From Pycnopodia helianthoides (lineage: Eukaryota; Echinodermata; Asteroidea; Forcipulatida; Asteriidae), in contig CM063249.1 of NCBI GenBank assembly GCA_032158295.1, positions 32,501 through 96,500 on the forward strand: 64,000 bases of DNA, read 5' to 3'. The notes beneath the pieces were generated by a model. That model saw only the letters and a list, made by a program, of their open reading frames with translations, had not been told where the DNA came from and did no database searches. Position 1 is the first letter of the stretch; each line of letters starts with the position of its first letter. This document shows, piece by piece, positions 58,176-64,000 of this stretch. A program made the translations under genes and the position numbers.

Positions 58176-60330
58176 TGTTGGAAAGAAAATTACCGATCCA
58201 TGAAAGTATGTTACCGCAAATTCCATATTGGTGTAACTTATGAAGGAGGATTGAATGGTTGCACTTGTCAAAGGCTTTAGACCAGTCAAGAAAGATTGCA
58301 TCAATTCGAGGAGGATTGGAAACATCAAGAGCTCGGGACCAAGTGTCAAAGAGGGAGGTTAACTGAGTAGCACAGGAACGTCTGGGTTGAAATCCATGTT
58401 GGGAGTCGGGGATGATATAATGCTGAGAAGAATGGTCAAGTAGTTTCTTGCTTATAAAACCTTCAAGCATTTTACAAGGAACAGAAGTAAGGGAAATAGG
58501 TCTATAATTACCAATGTGAGATTTATCACCATGTTTAAACAAAGGAACAACATTCGCTTGTTTCCAGGTGTGGGGAACTACACCTGTTGAAAGACTAAGA
58601 TTAAATATGTTAGTTAATGTTGGAACAATTGAAATGCCGGCTAGTTTCAGAATTTTTGAAGATATGCCATCCAGGCCAGGGGGTTTGGATGGATTAAGTT
58701 TATCGACAGCCTTCATTACATCTGCTTGAGAAATATGAAAATTATGGAGAGGGCTTATACCAGGATGGGCAGCGCAGGATTCGAAGTCTGGAGGATGGTA
58801 GGAAGATTGCTGTGGAGAAAAGTTACTTTGGAAATTTACATTGAAAGCATTAGCAATTGTACTTGGATCACAGAAGGTTTGGTTGTTGCAATTAAAAGTT
58901 GTATTTGATTGGTTCTTCCTCTTACTGTTAACAAAAGACCAAAAACGCTTGGGGTTGTCTTTACAATCTAGAGCTAAACTATGAACATAGTCATTATACG
59001 AATTCCTTGTCAATCGATTAACCAGCGATCGTAATTCTTTGTATTTGTCCCATAAGTTAGCATTGTTTTTGTTCTTCACAGCACGTCTGTATGCTCGGTT
59101 CTTTCTTCTCGCCGCTTTGACTATGTCACTTGTAATCCATGGGGACCGGCGGTGTCCTTTGGAGGTGGCGATGGGGACGACATCCTTCACTGCCGCATGG
59201 ACAAGTGATGTGAAATTGTCCCATGTCTCGTCTACGTCATCTTCAAAGAACAGCTGCCACGGAATACATTGTAGGGTCATCTGAAAATCATGTTTGTCGA
59301 CCTTGTGGAACTGGTGAAAGGTACGGCGGAGAAACTGGTATTTGGATGTTGTTGAAATCTGGAAGTGAACAGAGTCATGGTCACTGTTGCCCAGACCAGG
59401 TTCTTTGTGGATATTCCGAGTCCAGCTCGGGTCATTACAGAAAATGAGGTCCAACATGGTATCGTCACCATGTGGATTTCGTCTTGTAGGGAAGAAGACC
59501 AGTTGAGACATGTTCAGGGATTCAATGATGGTAAGAACAGCAGCGGAGCGAGTGTTTAGAGATGGGGGGTTGTGTTCATCAGAGGATGCCGAGCAGGGTA
59601 TTTGTAAGTTAAAGTCACCGAGAAGGAAGATTGCTTGAAATTGGTATGAGCAGGGAAGGATGCGGTTGATCGAGAAAGAAAGTGCTTCGTCAAATCCTGT
59701 TGTTGAGGATGGAGGTCGATAACAAGTCCCGATGAGTAGTTTGCCCTTGTTGTGTGGAAGAATGACTTGGACCCAGATGAGTTCACATTCTTTGAAGTTG
59801 GCTTGGATGTCGGAAGAGGGCTCAAATTCATCTCGTCGTGATGGCATTAGATTTGAGTTGCATGCAAAGAGCACACCACCCCCATTGCGATTTCTGTCGC
59901 GCCTGAACAATTGATACTGTGAGGTGTCCAAAATTTCGGAGTCCATGATGTCAGGGCATAACCAGGTTTCAGTTATGCAAGCGATGTCGATGCGGTTAAG
60001 GGTCAGTTCTGTCTGAAGATTGAGGGTTTTGTTTACCACACTGCGGGCATTTAGCAGGACACAATTCAAACTGGTAGAATTTTGATGGTCATGGGGCTGG
60101 CAAGATGTTGAAGGACCTGGATTTGGTTGAATGTCTCCTGACCTGATGAGTTGAAGTTGGAAGGTACAGTGGGAATTACTGTAGTACAGAATTCTCTGCC
60201 CATGGTACATGACATGTCCAGTCATGGCTTTTACTGTTGATCTAGAAGGAACAATGGTATCATGACCACAGCTGATGAATATCAATAGCAGTGTGGCCAG
60301 CAGTTGCAGCTTAGTGGGATAAGCAGCCAT
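58147..60330 (-). CDS. LINE ORF: 2A-like leader, apurinic endonuclease and N-terminal RT
   Basis: 727 aa. Residues 8-20 are hydrophobic (LQLLATLLLIFIS), signal-like. A 2A-like SGDIQPNPGP lies at 64-73. The endonuclease follows, with LLNARSVVNK, CITETWLCPD, RNRNGGGVLFACN, LLGDFNLQIPC and SDHDSVHF. RT begins with LNPSKPPGLDGISSKILK, NYRPISLTSV, QHGFQPRRSCATQL and FLDWSKAFDKCNHSIL. The frame ends at a stop just after the frameshift near 58180. Elements of this kind nick the target and copy their RNA there. Confidence 0.92.
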   Translation of the reverse strand: MAAYPTKLQLLATLLLIFISCGHDTIVPSRSTVKAMTGHVMYHGQRILYYSNSHCTFQLQLIRSGDIQPNPGPSTSCQPHDHQNSTSLNCVLLNARSVVNKTLNLQTELTLNRIDIACITETWLCPDIMDSEILDTSQYQLFRRDRNRNGGGVLFACNSNLMPSRRDEFEPSSDIQANFKECELIWVQVILPHNKGKLLIGTCYRPPSSTTGFDEALSFSINRILPCSYQFQAIFLLGDFNLQIPCSASSDEHNPPSLNTRSAAVLTIIESLNMSQLVFFPTRRNPHGDDTMLDLIFCNDPSWTRNIHKEPGLGNSDHDSVHFQISTTSKYQFLRRTFHQFHKVDKHDFQMTLQCIPWQLFFEDDVDETWDNFTSLVHAAVKDVVPIATSKGHRRSPWITSDIVKAARRKNRAYRRAVKNKNNANLWDKYKELRSLVNRLTRNSYNDYVHSLALDCKDNPKRFWSFVNSKRKNQSNTTFNCNNQTFCDPSTIANAFNVNFQSNFSPQQSSYHPPDFESCAAHPGISPLHNFHISQADVMKAVDKLNPSKPPGLDGISSKILKLAGISIVPTLTNIFNLSLSTGVVPHTWKQANVVPLFKHGDKSHIGNYRPISLTSVPCKMLEGFISKKLLDHSSQHYIIPDSQHGFQPRRSCATQLTSLFDTWSRALDVSNPPRIDAIFLDWSKAFDKCNHSILLHKLHQYGICGNILSWIGNFLSNRELDLTGYQ
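60112..60138 (-). other. 2A-like ribosome-skipping motif in the LINE ORF
   Basis: Codons 65-73 read GDIQPNPGP against the 2A consensus D-x-E-x-N-P-G-P, with Gln in place of Glu. Skipping would occur between Gly72 and Pro73, releasing a 72-residue leader that starts with a hydrophobic signal-like stretch. The endonuclease follows. Confidence 0.7.
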
Positions 60331-62310
60331 TGCAACAATGGCATCTGGTACTCACGGTTCAGTGGTCAGGAAGCTTCATGGCCCAAAATGGCTTCACTTT
60401 TCAGTTCAGAGAAGCAAGAAATCTAAAATGAATTTCACAAAATAACTCCACAACTCTGATGAAATTGAAGTAGAAAATGGTCTTGAACGATCACTGACAT
60501 TAGCTGAATAGACTGGTGATAAAAATCTTTGTTGGTTGGAACTCTGACCTTGCAAAAGCTTGTGACGAACGCAGAGCAGAGCAGAGCAGTATTTCATGTC
60601 ACCTCACCTCCAAAGACGGTGACCCTATGGATATGCCTCACTTAAGTTTGACAATGGATATGCCTCACTTAAGTTTGTTTCCCAATAAACAAGTGAACGA
60701 AATTTGATTGAGATTCTGCCGAATCTGTTAGTGAAAGGGAGAATCGCCCTAGAGCAAGGAGCATGGAATCACGTGATATTGTACTGTTTAGTAAACAGCA
60801 TGCCACGCATCTATATCCTAAAGATGAAAATGGCAGTAAGCATACAGCGAAATGATTTCGTCTGATGAAGTGCCCCCGTTGATAAGAACTCAATAAAGGT
60901 ATATGACAACAAATGTGAATCTCCTATAAGATCGCCTGAATGTGACCTTTGGAGATTCACATTTCTTTGGGGATGGTGTGTGAACGCTGCGGCCAGAGAT
61001 GATGGGTTGGTTACTAGTCGCTGTCACCTCGGCTAAAAATATGGACGGATTCGAGGTTCCTAATGGACCATGACAGATGTTTGCTTTTTTCCCAATAAGT
61101 AGACAATGTATTAAGTTGAAACTTTAACAAGTGACTTTTATTGTATCTTTCTTGAGAATTTATGTTGACCAAAACAAACGATGACTATAAACTTTAAGTT
61201 ATAAAGATTTGAAAGTACGCCTAATCATGGCGTATAGATAAGAAGATAGATAGTAACCAGATTAATTTTTTTATTTGAGCGGGAGAGCGGGGACAAAGAC
61301 ATTTTTTTGGGGGGAGGGGGGCGGCTATGTTTAGAACCATTCGGCACATTTTTCCGATCTCATTTTGGGAGGGTCCATACGGCCCCCTCAGTCTGGTTAC
61401 GCCAGTGTATTGGGGGGGGGGGGGGCTCCCATCGCGTACAAGCTTTAGTTCAAAGTATTAGTAATGTCAAAAGAGCTGGTCGACCCCCCATGACGGAAAC
61501 TCAGGGTGGTTAATTCCTCATCCAAGAAGAGGTAAACTAAAGGGAAAAGTAGACGTGATTCCTCGCTATACAGTTGAAGATTCAGCAGAATCCCAATCAA
61601 ACTTTGTTTCACTCGTTTAATTGGAAATTTCTGCTCACAATTACCTCCCCATGTGGAAACACGTTGTGAGATTTCGTCGTTAGGCAGAGTTCCTTAAAAA
61701 AAAATTAATGACCGAGAGCCAACAATGATCTCTTCGGTAGAATATTACCGATACTAACTGGCTTTTATTTCATATTTCAATTTACATGACAAACCCTTGT
61801 TTTGAATGATATCACAACATCAAATAACCTTATACCGGTAACCATCCTTATAGTAGGAGACCAGACTGTTGGTCCCGTGACCAAATTCAGGGAGGGGAGG
61901 TTTGAAAGTGTTTTGTGTTCCCTGATGAATACCGAACAATTTTGACTTGGGCTGCCACCTTGAAAATGTCAGGCATTTCCGGGAGGGGTCAATAAAGGTC
62001 AAACAGGGGTCAAAATTCAAATATAATTTCAATTGTGTCGATATGCGTATCAAATTACTCGTCTATAGTCATGAGGATTCCAAAAACGTATAGTTTGTTA
62101 TACCTCCGACCTTGAGGGCGCTATGGTCAAAAACGTCGAAAGGTCAACGCACTTTGACTGGCAGTCAAATTCACCAACAGGTAACATTATCAGATTCCAA
62201 TGATTTTAGTGTCTAATAATATGTTTTCTGACATGACAAATTCAACTAAGCAACTTTTAAAAGTAAAAGTTGTTGCCATAACCTTGAAATTTCAAAATGG
62301 CTTAAAAAAG
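60331..62310. other. spacer right of the LINE
   Basis: A 26-bp direct doubling (TGGATATGCCTCACTTAAGT at 60628 and 60656) may be in the LINE 5' region. G-rich tracts lie at 61308-61325 and 61412-61424. No gene was recognised on either strand. Confidence 0.4.
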
Positions 62311-62714
62311 GCTGGAACATTACAGAATTGGTTTTTGCTAACAAAACACTGAGCTGCTGGCAGTTTCACATAAGCACTTTATGTAATCCATACATAAACT
62401 GACAAACCTGTAGAAGTTTGAGATCGATCGGCCATCTGGGTCACGAGAAAATAGTAACAAAACCGATTACACATTTGCATGAAATCATAATAGCTTCAAC
62501 AAATGAATAAACCGTGACACTCACTAAGCGATTTAAACTCCAATCGGAAAATTAGTTTATTCATTTCTCATCAAATATGGCATTTCAGACAGAAATATTT
62601 CAAGGGATGTTTTCTACTATCATCATCCTTAGACCGTGTAAGTTTTATGTAAATCTGTGATAAAAAGTATATTTTACAAGTTTTTTTCTTACCAATTATG
62701 TAATGTTCCTTTAA
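62311..62714. mobile_element. MITE family A, copy 5
   Basis: About 404 bp. The left end is slightly damaged (GGCTGGAACATTACAG) and the right end is intact (GTAATGTTCCTTTAA). A few small insertions, for example near 62350, make it longer than copy 1. Confidence 0.85.
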
Positions 62715-63244
62715 CAAAAATTAGTCAAAGACAACAATTTTTTTCCCAAACCCATGGATAGGAAATTTTAAAAAGTTTGTCCCGAGACGTCACGAGCAAT
62801 TGAAACACTCCATTTGTAAAACAAATAATGATTTTTTCAGTTTTTTTCCCCCTTTTTTTTCTCCGTGCAAAAAAGTGTTCTGTACTGTCGACCCCAGCAA
62901 ATTCTTTCTCGAAGGACAACACAACACACAAACTAATCTTGCCTATTGGTGGCGCTCTTCAAACAGACAATGTGCACGATTGCTAAGCTAGTGTAGTGAT
63001 GCTGTGTTCACTGTGTGGAGGCGGAGCCCTGCATGTGTGTTCTTTCTCTCAAGAATAGAGCAATTAAAGCAAGCAAGAACATCTTATGCTGCATGAGTGT
63101 AAATAAACTATAAAGGTATGAATGATTAGAGTACTACTATAGAGTTCTATCTATACAATACTACTTACTTACTTACTAACCCCCAGCCAATCAACTCCTA
63201 TCCTAGATTCTACAACTAAATGATATGACCAGATGACCAGGGCC
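62715..63244. other. non-coding spacer
   Basis: Nothing recognised. The short frames at 62725-62991 lack protein features. A TACT repeat lies near 63160. Confidence 0.35.
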
Positions 63245-63889
63245 TACTCCTAGAATTATGAGGTTCCATGAACCTCATAGAGGTCCATGTACAAACTACA
63301 ATACAAAACTTTTTTTCATTTACGTTTCTGCACCTGGAGTTCTCATTTGAAATCGGATCTCGCCAAAATTAGGCTGTACGTGTTCCTTGGAATCTCATTG
63401 AGCGTTGCATGGGTCAAGAAAATCCACTCCGCAAATTTAAAATTGTTAAAAAGCAATAAATTCTTACCGTCATTCCCAGTCCTCTTCAAACAGTGTGAGT
63501 GTTATAACAAATATGGCGCTGGAGTCACATGATGTGTGTACAAAACCAACCTACAGTTGCTGGGACCAGCGTTGCTGCGCGCGGAGTACCAGTTTGTTCG
63601 GTAGACCTTTGCGAGCGCAGCAAGCGCCATATTGTTATAACATCACACTGTTTGAAGAGACGGAATGACGTAAGAATTTATGCTTTTTAACATTTTAATT
63701 TGCGGAGTGGATTTTCTTGACCCATGCAACGCTCAATGAGATTCCAAGGAACACGTAGAGCCTAATTTTGGCGAGATCCGATTTCAAATGAGAACTCCAG
63801 GTGCAGAAACGTAAATGAAAAAAAGTTTTGTATTGTAGTTTGTACATGGACCTCTATGAGGTTCATGGAACCTCATAATTCTAGGAGTA
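63245..63889. mobile_element. foldback element: long inverted repeat
   Basis: The left arm 63245-63520 and right arm 63623-63889 are reverse complements at high identity, from TACTCCTAGAATTATGAGG at the outer ends to ATATGGCGCT at the inner ends. The loop is about 102 bp and GC-rich. No open frame of note. It fits a foldback-type or large-hairpin MITE. Confidence 0.85.
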
Positions 63890-63893
63890 ACCA

Positions 63894-64000
63894 GGGCCCA
63901 ATTTCATGGCTCTGCTTACCGCGGAATTCTGCGCTTACGGATCCCTTGTAACACACAATTATGTGATACGTAAGCGCAGAAATCCGCGGTAAGCAGAGCC
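63894..64000. mobile_element. MITE with GGGCCCAATTTCAT end, cut by window edge
   Basis: It starts GGGCCCAATTTCAT like the element at 551. It has a near-perfect inner inverted repeat: 63908-63939 (GGCTCTGCTTACCGCGGA...) pairs with 63969-64000. Its right terminus lies outside the window. Confidence 0.7.

Overview
The window is animal nuclear DNA: AT-rich, with GT-AG introns and a dense mix of retrotransposons, SINEs and MITE-like repeats. The perfect CCCTAA/TTAGGG array, two conserved metazoan genes with many introns, and non-LTR elements with an N-terminal 2A-like motif fit a marine invertebrate deuterostome. An echinoderm is my best guess, by inference only.

Layout. 1-6.1 kb is satellite DNA: a degraded CTCACT-rich array, a hairpin-forming array, exactly 20 perfect CCCTAA units (5673-5792), then a TGGTCAAA array. 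6.1-22.6 kb is gene-poor. It holds an intronless lipid-binding-protein gene (11172-11588, minus), SINEs, MITEs, an element with inverted minisatellite ends (14805-15787), and seven copies of a GTAACGCGTGTTACC motif spread over 1.75 kb (18.0-19.8 kb). 22.6-31.2 kb is a TFIIH p34 gene (GTF2H3 orthologue, plus, 12 coding exons rebuilt by splice sites, 296 aa, reading frame continuous across all joins).

31.9-56.3 kb is a DHRS11-like short-chain dehydrogenase gene (minus, 7 coding exons, 256 aa). Its last intron carries 14.4 kb of Ty3/gypsy DNA (32114-46468) with identical-looking 694-bp outer LTRs and an ATAC target duplication. That insertion contains two gag-pol units around a corrupted middle LTR. 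The first exon of the dehydrogenase gene sits inside a 3.23-kb direct tandem duplication (52263-55485 and 55486-58722), so it is present twice. The catalytic Tyr codon of the dehydrogenase reads His. 56.5-60.3 kb is a non-LTR retrotransposon (endonuclease plus reverse transcriptase, one frameshift) whose 3' half is included in the duplication. 60.7-64 kb holds a MITE, a 645-bp foldback element and a MITE cut by the window end.

TFIIH p34 and the dehydrogenase gene converge, with stop codons about 650 bp apart. They have no evident functional link. Several stretches (about 3.3-4.9 kb, 38.45-39.09 kb, 52.26-52.56 kb) carry dense small indels relative to their own sister copies and look like low-quality consensus, so the duplications should be confirmed with reads.
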